A DNA stretch of 64,000 nt from Salinisphaera sp963835375 (GCA_963835375.1 CAWIGB010000012.1:186001-250000), one strand, 5' to 3'; positions 20,909 to 31,065 are shown, counted from the stretch's first letter. The notes: generated by a model not told the origin, from the letters alone. Program-made: numbers and translations.

Positions 20909-22111
20909 ATGACTTTGTCGTCCCGTGGCCTCGCCGCCGTGTTCATCGGCCTGGCGGCAGCATTCGCCATCAACATGATGGGCACTACATTGCCCACACC
21001 GTTGTATCCGATCTACCAGAGTCAGCTCGGTTTCTCCGAGCTCATGATCACGGTGATCTTCGCCGTGTATGCCGTCGGTGTGATCGCCGCGTTGATCATT
21101 ACCGGCAGCTGGTCTGACCAGATCGGCCGTCGGCCGATGCTGGCGCTCGGACTGGCGTTCTCGGCCGCCAGTGCGGTTGCCTTCATCTGGGGCGGCGCGC
21201 TGATACCACTCCTGATCGGTCGGCTGCTGTCCGGCTTTTCGGCCGGCATCTTCACCGGTACCGCAACCGTCGCCGTGGTGGAAATGGCACCGCGTCAATG
21301 GCGTGAACAGGCGACCCTCGTGGCGACCGCAGCCAACATGGGCGGTCTCGGTCTCGGACCGTTTGTGGCCGGTATTCTCGCGGAGTATGCGCCAGCGCCG
21401 TTGCTGCTGTGTTTCGTGCTCGATCTGGGGCTGATCGCCCTGGCGGCCGCGGTGCTCTACGTGGCGCCGGAGACCGCCCGTAAACCGGACCGCCCCCGGC
21501 TGACGATTCGCAAGCCGGCCGTACCGCCTGCGGTTCGCGGTGTGTTCATTCCTGCGGCGATCGCCGGGTTTGCCGGCTTTGCCGTAATGGGCCTGTTCAC
21601 GGCGGTTGCGCCCGCGTTTGTCGGCAAGGTGTTGGGCTACAGCAATCACGCGCTGACCGGCAGCGTGGTTTTCATGCTGTTCATCGGGTCGACGATCGGC
21701 CAGACGTTTCAGTCCCGTCTGCCGAGGCCGGCGCGTCTGCCGGTGGGTTGCCTCGGGCTCATTATCGGTATGGGGTTTCTGATCGCCGCCATTGAATCGC
21801 AGTCGCTGACTCTGATGATTTTCGCCGGTGCCATCGCCGGTGCCGGTCAGGGCGCCTCGTTCCGGGCCGGCATGGGCGAGATCACGGCCGCCAGTCCGGC
21901 CGAGCGTCGTGCGGAGGTCGCATCGACCTTCTTCGTGGTCGCCTATGTGGCGATCTCCATACCGGTGGTCGGTCTGGGGTTGATGGCGCGCGTCTACGAT
22001 CTGACCGTGGCGGGCGTGATCTTCGCTTCGGTGGTGGCTGTGTTGTCGCTGATTTCGGCGGTGAGCCTGCTGGTTCGTCAGCGGTCGGCGGCTGACACCG
22101 CGGCGTCCTGA
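20909..22111 (+). CDS. Major facilitator superfamily transporter
   Basis: A 400-residue, 12-helix MFS protein. After helix 1 (FIGLAAAFAINMMGTTLPTPLYPIY), GSWSDQIGRRPMLALGL is the conserved loop 2-3 motif and RLLSGFSAGIFTGTATVAVVE lies in helix 4. It resembles drug or metabolite efflux proteins; the substrate is not evident. It has no frame errors. Its 3' end overlaps the convergent ABC transporter gene by about 34 bases. Confidence 0.8.
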   Translation: MTLSSRGLAAVFIGLAAAFAINMMGTTLPTPLYPIYQSQLGFSELMITVIFAVYAVGVIAALIITGSWSDQIGRRPMLALGLAFSAASAVAFIWGGALIPLLIGRLLSGFSAGIFTGTATVAVVEMAPRQWREQATLVATAANMGGLGLGPFVAGILAEYAPAPLLLCFVLDLGLIALAAAVLYVAPETARKPDRPRLTIRKPAVPPAVRGVFIPAAIAGFAGFAVMGLFTAVAPAFVGKVLGYSNHALTGSVVFMLFIGSTIGQTFQSRLPRPARLPVGCLGLIIGMGFLIAAIESQSLTLMIFAGAIAGAGQGASFRAGMGEITAASPAERRAEVASTFFVVAYVAISIPVVGLGLMARVYDLTVAGVIFASVVAVLSLISAVSLLVRQRSAADTAAS

Positions 22112-23931
22112 TCGCTCTCGCCTCGCGCTCGTCGTGCTGTTGCAGCTGCCACATGCGCGCATAGAGCCCGCCGGCGGCCAGCAGTTCGGCATGACGACCC
22201 TGTTCGACCACGCGGCCGGCGTCGAGCACCACGATCCGGTCGGCGTCGACCACGGTGGACAGCCGATGGGCGATCACCAGCGTGGTGTGGTCGGCGGCGA
22301 GTTCGGCCAGCGCGTTGGTGATCGCGCGCTCGGCCTCGCTGTCGAGCGATGACGTGGCTTCGTCGAAGACGAGGATCGCCGGGTTCTTGAGAATGGCCCG
22401 GGCGATGGCGATGCGTTGTTTCTCGCCGCCGGAGAGCTTGAGGCCACGCTCGCCGACCAGCGTGTCCATGCCGTCCGGCAGCCGCGCGATGAAATCGTCG
22501 AGATGGGCCATGCGCGCGGCGCGCTCGATCGCGGGTTTGTCGGCGCGATCCGGCGCGCCGTAGGCAATGTTGTATTCGATGGTGTCGTTGAACAGCACCG
22601 TGTCCTGCGGTACGACGCCGATCGCGCCGCGCAGGCTCTCGAGCGTCAGTTCGCGGATGTCGGTACCGTCGATACGGATCGCGCCGGCCGTCGACGTCGT
22701 AGAAACGAAACAACAGCCGCGCCAGCGTCGACTTGCCGGCACCGCTGTGGCCGACCACGGCGACCTTCGCGCCGGGCCGGGCTACGAGATCGACGCCGCG
22801 CAGGATCTCGCGCTCGCTCGAATAGCCGAAGCGGACATTGTCGAACACGATCTCCGGCTGGTTCGTGCGCAGCGAGCGGGCATCCGTCGCCTCGGTAATC
22901 TGCGGCTCGATGTCGGTCAGCGCGAACATGCGCGCGGTATCGGCCATGGCCTTCTTCAGCTCGCGATAGACGAAGCCGAGTGCCGACAACGGCAGAAACA
23001 GTTGCAGCATGTAGGCATTGACCATGGTGAGGTCGCCGAGCGTCATGCTGCCGGCCACCACGCGCCGGCCGGCCAGGATCATCATCGCGGTGACCGCGAG
23101 TGCGATCACAAGCGCCTGCAATGTATTGAGCACGCCGAGCGACCGGCGCGCCCGCGCCATGGCATCGGCCCAGCGGCCGAGTTCGGCATCGTAGCGATCG
23201 GCCTCGAAGGTCTCGTTACCGAAGTATTTGACCGTCTCGTAGTTGAGCAGCGTATCGACGGCGCGCGTATTGGCGGCGGTATCCAGCCGATTGGATTCGC
23301 GCACGTGCCGGGTGCGCCACTCGGTGAGCGCGGCGGTGACGGCCACGTAGGCCACCACGCTCACGAGTACGATCAGGGTGAACCAGATCGAGTAGTAGTA
23401 GAACAGGATCGCGGCCACCAGGCCGATTTCGAACGCGGTCGGCAGGATATTGAACAGCATGAACCGCAGCAGGAAACGGATCCCGCCCAGGCCGCGCTCG
23501 ATATCACGCGACAGCCCGCCGGTGCGCCGCGACAGATGGAATTCGAGATCCAGCCGATGCAGGTGCGAGAACACGGCCAGTGCGACCTGATGCATCGTGC
23601 GCTCGGTGACGCGGCCGAACACCAGGTCGCGGATCTGGCCGAACAGGGTGGAGGCCAGACGCAGCGCGCCGTAGGCCAGCAACAGGCCAAGCGGCAGCAC
23701 AAGTGCCGCACTGTGCTCGGAGCGATCCAGGCCGTCGACGATATGCTTGAGCGCGATCGGCAGCAGTACCGAGGCGCCCTTGGCTGCCATCAGAAAAGCC
23801 ATGGCCAGCGCCACCCGCGGCGTGTGGGCCCGCAGGTAAGGCGTGAGCGCGATCAGCCGTTGCCATTCCGCGCGGCGAACATCGCGCGCATCCGCGAAGC
23901 GCTGACTCAAGAGGCGCGACTGGGCGGGCAC
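22078..23931 (-). CDS. Atm1/HMT1-type ABC transporter, fused membrane and ATPase domains
   Basis: Half-transporter of about 617 residues. An N-terminal six-helix exporter domain contains TGGLSRDIERGLGGIRFLLR and NYETVKYFGNE, both typical of the Atm1 (heavy metal tolerance / mitochondrial iron-sulfur) subfamily. The ATPase has VVGHSGAGKSTLARLL, LSGGEKQRIAIARAIL and ILVFDEATSSLD. The likely substrate is glutathione-linked sulfur or metal; this is family inference. An extra C near 22690 breaks the frame. A further shift near 22110 is likely, giving a short tail that stops at 22078; without it the tail runs 200 bases antisense to the MFS gene. The start is a GTG. Confidence 0.82.
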   Translation of the reverse strand: MPAQSRLLSQRFADARDVRRAEWQRLIALTPYLRAHTPRVALAMAFLMAAKGASVLLPIALKHIVDGLDRSEHSAALVLPLGLLLAYGALRLASTLFGQIRDLVFGRVTERTMHQVALAVFSHLHRLDLEFHLSRRTGGLSRDIERGLGGIRFLLRFMLFNILPTAFEIGLVAAILFYYYSIWFTLIVLVSVVAYVAVTAALTEWRTRHVRESNRLDTAANTRAVDTLLNYETVKYFGNETFEADRYDAELGRWADAMARARRSLGVLNTLQALVIALAVTAMMILAGRRVVAGSMTLGDLTMVNAYMLQLFLPLSALGFVYRELKKAMADTARMFALTDIEPQITEATDARSLRTNQPEIVFDNVRFGYSSEREILRGVDLVARPGAKVAVVGHSGAGKSTLARLLFRFYDVDGRRDPYRRYRHPRTDAREPARRDRRRTAGHGAVQRHHRIQHCLRRAGSRRQTRDRARRAHGPSRRFHRAAAGRHGHAGRRAWPQALRRRETTHRHRPGHSQEPGDPRLRRSHVIARQRGRARDHQRAGRTRRRPHHAGDRPSAVHRGRRRPDRGARRRPRGRTGSSCRTAGRRRALCAHVAAATARRARGESDQDAAVSAADR

Positions 23932-23947
23932 ATCAGCGGCGCGCCCG

Positions 23948-24499
23948 TCACAGGTCGTTGCGCTGCGACAACGGCTGCTGGGGCACCTTGCGCAACTTGC
24001 TCGTGTCGTAGCCCAGATTCTTCACGCGCTGAACCAGCGCCTGGTAGCGCTTGTCGCTGATGTGCGGGGTGCGCGCCATGATCCAGACATAATCACGCTT
24101 GTCGCGCGCGATGATCGTGCTGTCGTAGTTCGGGCTGACGTAGGAGATCACGTACTGCAGGCGCAGGACATAGTAGAAACGCATGGCCCAGACCGCGTTG
24201 CCGGTGCCGTCGATCACCGTGCCGGTGGGCGTCATGGTGTGCGATTCGCCATCGAAGCCGCCATCGCGATAAGTGAACTTGACGTGGATCGTGTTGCCCT
24301 GGCCGCGCGAATAGCGCTCGATCTCGTTGTAGGCGTTCTTGGTCTTCGACGGCGGGATATGCGCGATCACATACCAGGGGCCCATGAAACGGTTGAGATC
24401 GACATGTTGCTCGCGCGGGAAACCCGGCCTGGGCATCACGCTGCATGCCGACAACGAGAGCAGGGCAATGATCGGCAGCAGAAAACGAAGACGGGACAT
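23948..24499 (-). CDS. blc: Outer-membrane lipocalin lipoprotein
   Basis: Bacterial lipocalin of 183 residues that binds lipids. The lipobox is LSLSAC with Cys19. The lipocalin G-x-W motif appears in RFMGPWYVIAHIP, and the second conserved block in TIIARDKRDYVWIMARTP. AGGAG precedes the ATG. A perfect 17-bp hairpin sits in its leader. The ABC transporter gene follows 17 bases downstream on the same strand. Confidence 0.9.
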   Translation of the reverse strand: MSRLRFLLPIIALLSLSACSVMPRPGFPREQHVDLNRFMGPWYVIAHIPPSKTKNAYNEIERYSRGQGNTIHVKFTYRDGGFDGESHTMTPTGTVIDGTGNAVWAMRFYYVLRLQYVISYVSPNYDSTIIARDKRDYVWIMARTPHISDKRYQALVQRVKNLGYDTSKLRKVPQQPLSQRNDL

Positions 24500-24515
24500 G
24501 GCGGGCTCCTGAAGT

Positions 24516-24553
24516 CCGCCGACCGGCATCGCGGGTGCGATGCCGGTCGGCGG
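24516..24553 (-). promoter_or_regulatory. Perfect 17-bp hairpin in the blc leader
   Basis: CCGCCGACCGGCATCGC and its exact complement surround a GGGT loop, ending just before the blc ribosome-binding site. No T-run follows on the minus strand. It could end the upstream symporter transcript imperfectly or control blc translation or mRNA stability. Confidence 0.5.
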
Positions 24554-24613
24554 AGTGATGCATAGCGTCTGTCTTCGGCTACGCAACAGCGGCGCCGGCG
24601 GATGCCGAGTGGA

Positions 24614-26074
24614 TCAGTCCCAGATGCCGGGTTCGACCTGCTCCGGCTTCTTGAGCACGCGCTTGTTGAAGACCGGATCGCCGGTGCCGGTGCGGCGCTG
24701 TTTCTCGTAGTCGCGCAGCACGCGCAGCGCGATCGGGAACAGCAGCAGGATCGCGACCAGGTTGGTCGTGGCCATCAGCCCCATGGCGAAGTCCGCGAAA
24801 TGCCAGACGAAGCTGAGCGTGGCCACCGAGCCGATGAAGACCATCGCGAGCAGGAACGGCCGCAGCCATGTGATGGCGGCGTCGCCGCGATCGCCGAACA
24901 GGTAATCGACGTTGATCTCAGTGTAGGCGAAGTTCGCGAGGATCGAGCTATAGGCGAAGAAGAAGATCGCCAGCGCGATGAACCATTCGCCGAAGGCGCC
25001 CAGATGATACTGCATCGCATCCTGGGTGAGCTTGATGCCTTCCAGCGACTGGCCGGCGGCGTGCGCCTGCAGGATGTGATCGTAGACGCCGGACAGCAGG
25101 ATCACGACCGCCGTGCAGCTGCAGATGATCAGCGTATCGATGACCACACCGAAGGCCTGCACCAGCCCCTGGGCCGCTGGATGCTTGACCTCGGCGGTCG
25201 CGGCGGCGTTCGGGGTGGAGCCCATGCCCGCTTCGTTCGAGAACAGGCCGCGTTGCACACCGTTCTTGAGCGCGGCCGCCACCGCGTAGCCGGCTGCCCC
25301 CCCGGCCACCGGGCCGTAACCGAAGGCCGATTTCACGATCAATGCCAGCATGGCCGGCACCTGCGCGTAGTTCACGAGCAGGATATAGGCGGCGACCAGG
25401 AAATAGCCGACCGCCATGACCGGCACGATCTTCTCGGCCGTGCGCGCGATCGACTTGATGCCGCCGTAGATGACGATGGCGGTGATGATCACCAGCACGA
25501 TGGCGGTCACCCAGTTCGGGATGCCGAAACCGCCTTCCATGCCCTGCGCGATGGTGTTGGCCTGGGCGCCGCAGAAAGCAAAGCCGTAGGCGATGATCAG
25601 AAAGACGGCGAACAGGATGCTCATCCAGCGCTGGCCGAGCGCGCGCTCGATGTAATAGGCCGGCCCGCCTCGATAGATGCCGTCGCCGTGGTGCACCTTG
25701 TAGACCTGACCGAGTGTGCATTCGATGAACGTGGTGGCGATGCCCACGAGCGCGGTCATCCACATCCAGAAGATGGCACCCGGGCCGCCGGCGAACAGCG
25801 CCAGGGCGACGCCGGCCAGGTTGCCGGTGCCAACGCGCGCCGCAAGCGAAGTCGCGAGCGCCTGGAAGGAACTCACGCCCTTGCCGCTGCCTTTCTCGGT
25901 GAACACCAGCGCCGCCATATGCGCCAGCAGCCGGAACTGCAGGCCGCGGGTGGCGATGGTGAACACCAGCCCCGCGCCCAGCAGCAGATAGGTCAGGATA
26001 TAGTTCCAGATGAAGCCGCTGACTGGATCGACCACCGCATTCACGGCCTGTTCCAGCGTATCGATAATCGTCAT
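24614..26074 (-). CDS. Sodium:alanine/glycine symporter (AGCS family)
   Basis: Inner-membrane symporter of 486 residues with about eleven helices. GTGNLAGVALALFAGGPGAIFWMW is the diagnostic AGCS stretch (the GNLAG core), followed by GGPAYYIERALGQRW and NEAGMGSTPNAAATAEVKHP. The start is supported by GGGGAGA before ATG (MTIIDTLEQAVNAVV). It is intact and transcribed toward blc. The likely substrate is alanine or glycine with Na+, from family knowledge. Confidence 0.9.
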   Translation of the reverse strand: MTIIDTLEQAVNAVVDPVSGFIWNYILTYLLLGAGLVFTIATRGLQFRLLAHMAALVFTEKGSGKGVSSFQALATSLAARVGTGNLAGVALALFAGGPGAIFWMWMTALVGIATTFIECTLGQVYKVHHGDGIYRGGPAYYIERALGQRWMSILFAVFLIIAYGFAFCGAQANTIAQGMEGGFGIPNWVTAIVLVIITAIVIYGGIKSIARTAEKIVPVMAVGYFLVAAYILLVNYAQVPAMLALIVKSAFGYGPVAGGAAGYAVAAALKNGVQRGLFSNEAGMGSTPNAAATAEVKHPAAQGLVQAFGVVIDTLIICSCTAVVILLSGVYDHILQAHAAGQSLEGIKLTQDAMQYHLGAFGEWFIALAIFFFAYSSILANFAYTEINVDYLFGDRGDAAITWLRPFLLAMVFIGSVATLSFVWHFADFAMGLMATTNLVAILLLFPIALRVLRDYEKQRRTGTGDPVFNKRVLKKPEQVEPGIWD

Positions 26075-26599
26075 CGATTTGTCTCCCCGGCGCGCCCGGT
26101 CGGGCGCGCGATAACTGGTGCTGCGACGGTCAGACACGGCTCCGCCGGGCCTGTCTGCGCCGCCGAAGCATTTTCACGCAGAGGCCGTGCCAAACGGCCC
26201 CCTGAGCGCTGGCGCTGGCCCGGTACGAGCCGTTATCTGTGGATCGTCGCGAAAAAAAACGAATTGTCCCTGTGAGAGACCGTTCGGCTCGGGCCGAACG
26301 GCATGGCCCGCCGTCTCGACGACGCGGTGGCACCGGCGCACAGATCACGGCGCTCGTGATTGCTCTGTCGGTTTCTTGACCACCGGGCCGTGAATGCGGG
26401 TCGGACACTATGACGACCACGTCGCATGCCGTTGTCGACTCGAAGCGTATGCGTTCTCCCTGTCGCGCCCTTTGTACCGTGCCGATCGCGGTGAGGCAAT
26501 CGGCCGGAAGGTGGAGAGGACGGCGCGACAAGCGTTCGGGCGGGCCTGCGCACACAAAAAAGGCCCGCCGCGCGTACGCGACGGGCCTGTGCGTTTCGA
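26075..26599. other. Intergenic region with hairpins
   Basis: A 525-bp region between the symporter start and the TRAP solute-binding gene end, both on the minus strand. It holds a perfect 9-bp hairpin (26280-26301, CCGTTCGGC / GCCGAACGG) and the terminator of the TRAP operon. An A-run near 26251-26258 and GATAAC on the minus strand near 26232 may be part of the symporter promoter. No coding frame is convincing. Confidence 0.45.
26556..26590 (-). terminator. Rho-independent terminator of the TRAP operon
   Basis: On the minus strand AGGCCCGTCGCG pairs with CGCGGCGGGCCT (one bulge or mismatch) and is followed by TTTTTTG. It lies ten bases after the solute-binding protein stop. Confidence 0.75.
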
Positions 26600-27646
26600 T
26601 CAGTGAACAGCGCCGCCTTCGCTATCCAGGCTGCACTCGGCCAGGCCGGGGTCGGTGGAACAGCGGATCTTTTTCAGAAGATGCTGCATCTTGTGGCTGT
26701 ACCAGCCTTCGTCCCATAGCTTTTCGCGCGTCTTGCGAAACATCTGACGATACTTCTTGTCTCGATCGCCGGATATATGCACCCAGTACTTGTCCGGGAT
26801 CTTGTCGTCGGACTGCTTCACGCGGCGCATGGTCGGGCCGTACATGTGGTTGTATACCCAGGTGCGCGACTTCTGCCCGAAGTCAGACGGAAACCTGTCC
26901 TTGTGGAACACGAGCTGACCGGACAGCATGCCCAGTACGAAGTCGGCGATGCCGCCGTTGTGGCCCAGGCCCTTGTACAGCTCGAGGGCATCGTAGGCGA
27001 ACGACGGTGCATAGGCGAGGTCGACGCTGCCGTTGTTGAACATCGTGCCGAACGAGGCGATCGACGCGCCCACCGGTGAGGCTCCCGCCACGTTGGCCAG
27101 TGTCGAGGCCTGCTTGTCGTATGACATTACGGCGATCTTCTTACCGGCAAGCTTTTTCAGCGAATCCAGGTCGTTGCGGTTGCGCGCGAACAGGAACGCC
27201 TTGCCCAGGGGCACGATGCCGGCCACTTCGTAGCCGTCCTGCTGCATGTACTTGGCCGCCTTCGGGCTGGACATGACCTTGATCGCGGTCTTTTCCTGAT
27301 CGTAGGTCTGCAGGCCGCCGGCCATGTCCAGGCTGCCGGCGAATTTCACGAAATGAATGTCGCGCACGCCGGTGATGGCCGCCATGTCGCACTTGCCGGC
27401 CTTGAAGTCGTTGGCGGCCACGGCCTCGTCGGTGTAGGCCTTGGGTTTGAGCGTGATGCCCCAGGCCCGAGCCTGCACGATGTAGTCCTGAAACGATTGA
27501 TAGATGAAGCCGTTCGCCCCGATGGGGTCATAGATACACAACGTTCGGGTCTCGGCGGCTGCGGCCGGTTGCAGCGCGCCCGCGGCGAGCGCGAGAGCGC
27601 CGAGTGCTACGCCGGCCAGCCGACGAACGAGGGGATGGTGGGTCAT
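26600..27646 (-). CDS. Periplasmic solute-binding protein of a TRAP-type system
   Basis: A 348-residue secreted protein with a signal peptide ending AAAAE around residue 31. It reads ETRTLCIYDPIGANGFIYQ, then KAYTDEAVAANDFKAGKCDM and KIAVMSYDKQASTLANVAG, a two-lobe binding-protein pattern. Several cysteines (CIYD, GKCDM and two near the C-terminus) could form disulfides. It differs from the classical DctP and TAXI sequences I know; the identification rests mainly on adjacency to the TRAP permease. AGGAGGA lies before the ATG. Substrate unknown. Confidence 0.65.
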   Translation of the reverse strand: MTHHPLVRRLAGVALGALALAAGALQPAAAAETRTLCIYDPIGANGFIYQSFQDYIVQARAWGITLKPKAYTDEAVAANDFKAGKCDMAAITGVRDIHFVKFAGSLDMAGGLQTYDQEKTAIKVMSSPKAAKYMQQDGYEVAGIVPLGKAFLFARNRNDLDSLKKLAGKKIAVMSYDKQASTLANVAGASPVGASIASFGTMFNNGSVDLAYAPSFAYDALELYKGLGHNGGIADFVLGMLSGQLVFHKDRFPSDFGQKSRTWVYNHMYGPTMRRVKQSDDKIPDKYWVHISGDRDKKYRQMFRKTREKLWDEGWYSHKMQHLLKKIRCSTDPGLAECSLDSEGGAVH

Positions 27647-27679
27647 GGTTGCTCCTCCTTGGATGTCGTGCCCGGATGC

Positions 27680-29810
27680 TTAGAACATGGCGTTGAAGAC
27701 CAGCGGCGCGAAGGCGACGATCAGCAGCGACGAGGCCATCACGGCCATCGGCAGCAGCAACGATTCGTGGCGGCGCCAGAAACTCGGGTCGTCGGCCGCC
27801 TCGGCCTGCGCAGCCGCGTATTCGGCCTCGCCCACGACCTGGCGGGTGAGCAGCTGGTTGAGTGCGACCGGCGGGCTGAGATAGCCCAACTCGAAGGCCA
27901 CCAGCACGATCATCCAGAAGTGCACCGGGTTGATGCCGTTGTCGTAGGCAATCGGTGCGATCGTGGCGCTCACCAGGATGATCGCGCCGTAGGGGTCCAT
28001 GATCATGCCGATGATCACGAGCATGAGGACCAGAATCGCGGTGGCCTCCCATAGGTTGCCGAGATCGGCCGGGAACAGAGCCATCACGCCCGATCGCTCC
28101 ATGACGCCGCCGAATACGATCGATAGCGTCATCAGCATCAGCAGGGCGCCGATCAACGTTGAGGTTTCGGCCGTCGCTGCCCGCAGGGCATTGGCGAAGC
28201 CGGCCGGTTCGTAGCTCGGAACCGCAGCCTCGCCGCGATCGGCACGCTCCAGCGCCGTCCGCGTGCAGACGACGGGCGCGCCAGCGGTCGTAGGCCAGCA
28301 GCGCGATCAGCATCAGCGGCAGAATCACGGGCGCCGAGAATTCGTTGAAACTCTGTCCGAGCAGGCGCGAGTAGATCAGTACCACCGCAGCGCCGATCAG
28401 AAGATAGGGCACCAGCGGCACGATGGCCCGCAGCGTCTGCGGCAGGGCGGCGTCCGGGGTGGCGAGATACGGCCGCGATTTGCGGGTGAGATAGATGAAA
28501 CCGCAGAACAGCAGCGAGCTGAGTGCGAACACGTAGATGCCCCAGCCGTACAGCTGGTCGGTGGTCACCTGCCGGTTCAGGGCGGCGATGATGACAACCA
28601 TCAGGCAGGGGTTGAGCACCACGCCCATGCTGCCCGACATGGCGGTCGAGGCGATGGCGAGCTGGCGGTAGGTGCCGGCGATGCGCAGTTCCTGGTAGAT
28701 CACGGCACCGATCGCCAGCACGAAGATGCCCGAGGCGCCGGTGTAGGCCGTCGGCCAGGCCGAGGCGAGCACGACGATAATCACCACGAATTCGGGCCGC
28801 ATCTCCCAGGAGCGGAACAGACCGAATATCAACTCCGCGATGCGCGTGTGCTTGAGCATCATGCCCACCCACACATACAGTCCGATGCTCGTGTACAGAT
28901 CGGCGAAGCGGATCATCTTGGTCAGCTGGATCACCGGCCCGGCCAGATAGTGCTCGACGCAGAAGAAATAGACGATCGAGACCAGCGCCAGCCAGCAGTA
29001 CAGGGGCACGGCGAGCAAGGCGCGGAACATCGACCGGTCGTTCGATGCGTCTGCGGGCACGCGCAGAAGCCGCCAGACCGACACGCCCGCCAGCACGGCG
29101 AATCCGCCGGCCCAACCCGCATCGAGCAGCAGGTCGCCGCCGCCGTCGAGCCCTATCCAGGCCAGGGCGCTGACTGTCATGGCCAGATGGGTGGCCAGCT
29201 GGGCGGCCGCCGAGATCCGATGATCCAGTCGGCTGGCCGGCGGTCGTAGCGCGATCTGTTCGGCCAGAGCCAGCGCGATGAAGCCACCGAAAAGAATCAG
29301 CAGCACCAGAATATACGGCTGCCAGTTCTGCCCGATGGTGTTGATCCGACCTACGCCGAGCTCCATCGTGCGAAAGGCGCGCAGCGAGGCGGTATCGGTC
29401 ACCCGGTGGTTGTAGCGATACCTCTGAAAGCTCTGCCGACATTGAGCACGCTGGGCGATCAGCGATCGTCGCAGGGCCTTGGGATCGGCCGGCCCGGCGT
29501 TGAACAGGCTGTCGCTGCCGGTCTTGGCCTGCTGCGCCTTCTTGATCCGTGCCGCGATGTCCGGGTTCGGGTCGCAGTCGGGCTTGGACATGTCGACGCG
29601 CAGTACGTTGTAGTCCCGCCAGATGTGTCCGCCCAGGCTCAGCAGCTGGCCGTGGACGAAGGCGCTGGTGCCGAACACGATGGCCAGCAGCAACAGGGCC
29701 GCGGCGGGCAGGGTGACCAACCAGCTGCGCAGGCTGCTATAGCGGGTGGGGTGGTCGCCGGCATGGGGGTCGGACATCGCCGATTCGCCGTTCGTGCTTG
29801 GTTCGGCCAT
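27680..29810 (-). CDS. TRAP transporter permease, fused Q and M type
   Basis: Large inner-membrane protein of about 709 residues. The first helix is followed by a roughly 110-residue soluble segment and a four-helix region resembling a small DctQ subunit, then a DctM-like domain with ASAWPTAYTGASGIFVLAIGA and, at the C-terminus, MIMDPYGAIILVSATIAPIAYD and FELGYLSPPVALNQ. One extra G near 28266 breaks the frame. The start overlaps the stop of the upstream lipoprotein gene (ATGA). Cation-coupled uptake is the family role; substrate unknown. Confidence 0.8.
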
Positions 29811-30835
29811 CAGTTCAGCAGATCGTCCACGTCCACATCGGACGAGTCATTCTTCTTCTTGTTCTTGTCGCCGGGGAAACTGCCGAGGCCGAGGAACGGT
29901 GTGCGCTTTCCGGTCTGCTGGCTCCAGATTTCGTCCGAGAGGAACATCGCCTCGTGGTAGGCCACTTCGGAAAAGATCCGGTAGTTCTTCGGCTCGTTGC
30001 CGGCGTTGTAGATCTTGGCGACCTGACGGATGCCTGCCTGCTCGCGATCCGGGTCGGATTGGCCGTAACCGGCCTCCGCGTAGAGCATTGCCGCCATCGG
30101 CATGCCCTTGGAAGCGCCGAGATCGGCGGCGGTTTTGAGCTGTTGCCACGGCTGTGCGCCGTCCGGGGCGGTGCCCGGAACGCTCAGCCAGACGACGGCC
30201 TGCAGTGCATTGGGCACCCCCCACCATTTGTCATTGTCCAGACAGTGGGTGGCGCGCCCGGCTCTTGCCGCGATGTCCTGCGGCACGCCCACGCTGCTGC
30301 CCGCGCGGATGTCCGACAGCACCGCCTGCACCGAGGTGAGCAAACCGGTCAGGTATTCCATTTGCTCGGTATCGCTGCCGAGCTTCGGGCACTTGCCGTT
30401 GCCGATCTTGCCGAAGGCATCGACGGTATCGTGGTAGACCTTGAGACGCCGCTCGGCGGTACGTTGATAAAGCCGTTGTGCGTGGATACGCGCATCGCGG
30501 GCCTCGGTGGTATCCCCGGCGTGCAGAGCGCGATCGAAGTGCAGCTGCGCTTTCTGGGCGGCGGCTTCCGAGCACAGCCCGGCCAGGGTATGCGTGTTCA
30601 GCAGAACCCGAGTCGGCGAATGCATCACGCGGCCGAAGGCACCCAGCAGCTGGGTCTGGCCCAGGCCGGTGCCACAGGCCGACATATCGAGATCGTTGCT
30701 GGCATAGACATGCGGGACGACTTCATCCTGTGCCAGGTGATTGAGCACGCTCCCGGTCGGCTTGTAGATCAAGCCGCAGGCGCCGAGCGCGGATGTGACG
30801 AGCAGGATCAACGGCAGGCGTAGGATCTTGGCCAT
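29810..30835 (-). CDS. Lipoprotein partner of the TRAP system, possibly TatT-like
   Basis: A 341-residue protein with lipobox LGAC (Cys20) and a helix-rich body (QLHFDRALHAGDTTEARDAR, LYQRTAERRLKVYHDTVDAF) in the manner of tetratricopeptide-like repeats. It ends in a lysine/aspartate-rich tail, GDKNKKKNDSSDVDVDD. It is first of three overlapping or close genes: lipoprotein, permease, binding protein. Some TRAP systems have a periplasmic TPR lipoprotein component (TatT); I infer the same role from context, not from a recognised motif. Confidence 0.6.
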   Translation of the reverse strand: MAKILRLPLILLVTSALGACGLIYKPTGSVLNHLAQDEVVPHVYASNDLDMSACGTGLGQTQLLGAFGRVMHSPTRVLLNTHTLAGLCSEAAAQKAQLHFDRALHAGDTTEARDARIHAQRLYQRTAERRLKVYHDTVDAFGKIGNGKCPKLGSDTEQMEYLTGLLTSVQAVLSDIRAGSSVGVPQDIAARAGRATHCLDNDKWWGVPNALQAVVWLSVPGTAPDGAQPWQQLKTAADLGASKGMPMAAMLYAEAGYGQSDPDREQAGIRQVAKIYNAGNEPKNYRIFSEVAYHEAMFLSDEIWSQQTGKRTPFLGLGSFPGDKNKKKNDSSDVDVDDLLN

Positions 30836-31065
30836 GGCAGGTTCTCGCTCCTCCGGCATGTATTGCGGTCTCGACGGCGGCCGATGACGCGCCACCGTTG
30901 ATCGAATGCGTCGGCCGGAGGGGAGGCGCCCCGCACCGGCCATTGTCCGGCGGTGGTTCGACCCGCCCGGATACGCGATTTGGAAAAAATATATTTTTAG
31001 AAAGAGGGCGCCAAGGTACCAAAACGTCGTATGCGACAATTCCCGCTGGCCGACTTGCGATAGCC
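30836..31065. promoter_or_regulatory. Divergent promoter region with AT island
   Basis: The gap between the TRAP operon and the flavoprotein gene contains AAAAATATATTTTT (30985-30998), a perfect AT palindrome in otherwise GC-rich DNA. It probably contributes to promoters for one or both directions. I could not fix the start points. Confidence 0.35.

Noticed and set aside
21882..22110. Long proline/arginine-rich C-terminal tail on the Atm1-type transporter
   Set aside because: It lies antisense to the intact MFS gene and disappears with a single-base correction near 22110.
26280..26301. Hairpin upstream of the symporter as a terminator
   Set aside because: No T-run follows on either strand and no gene ends there.
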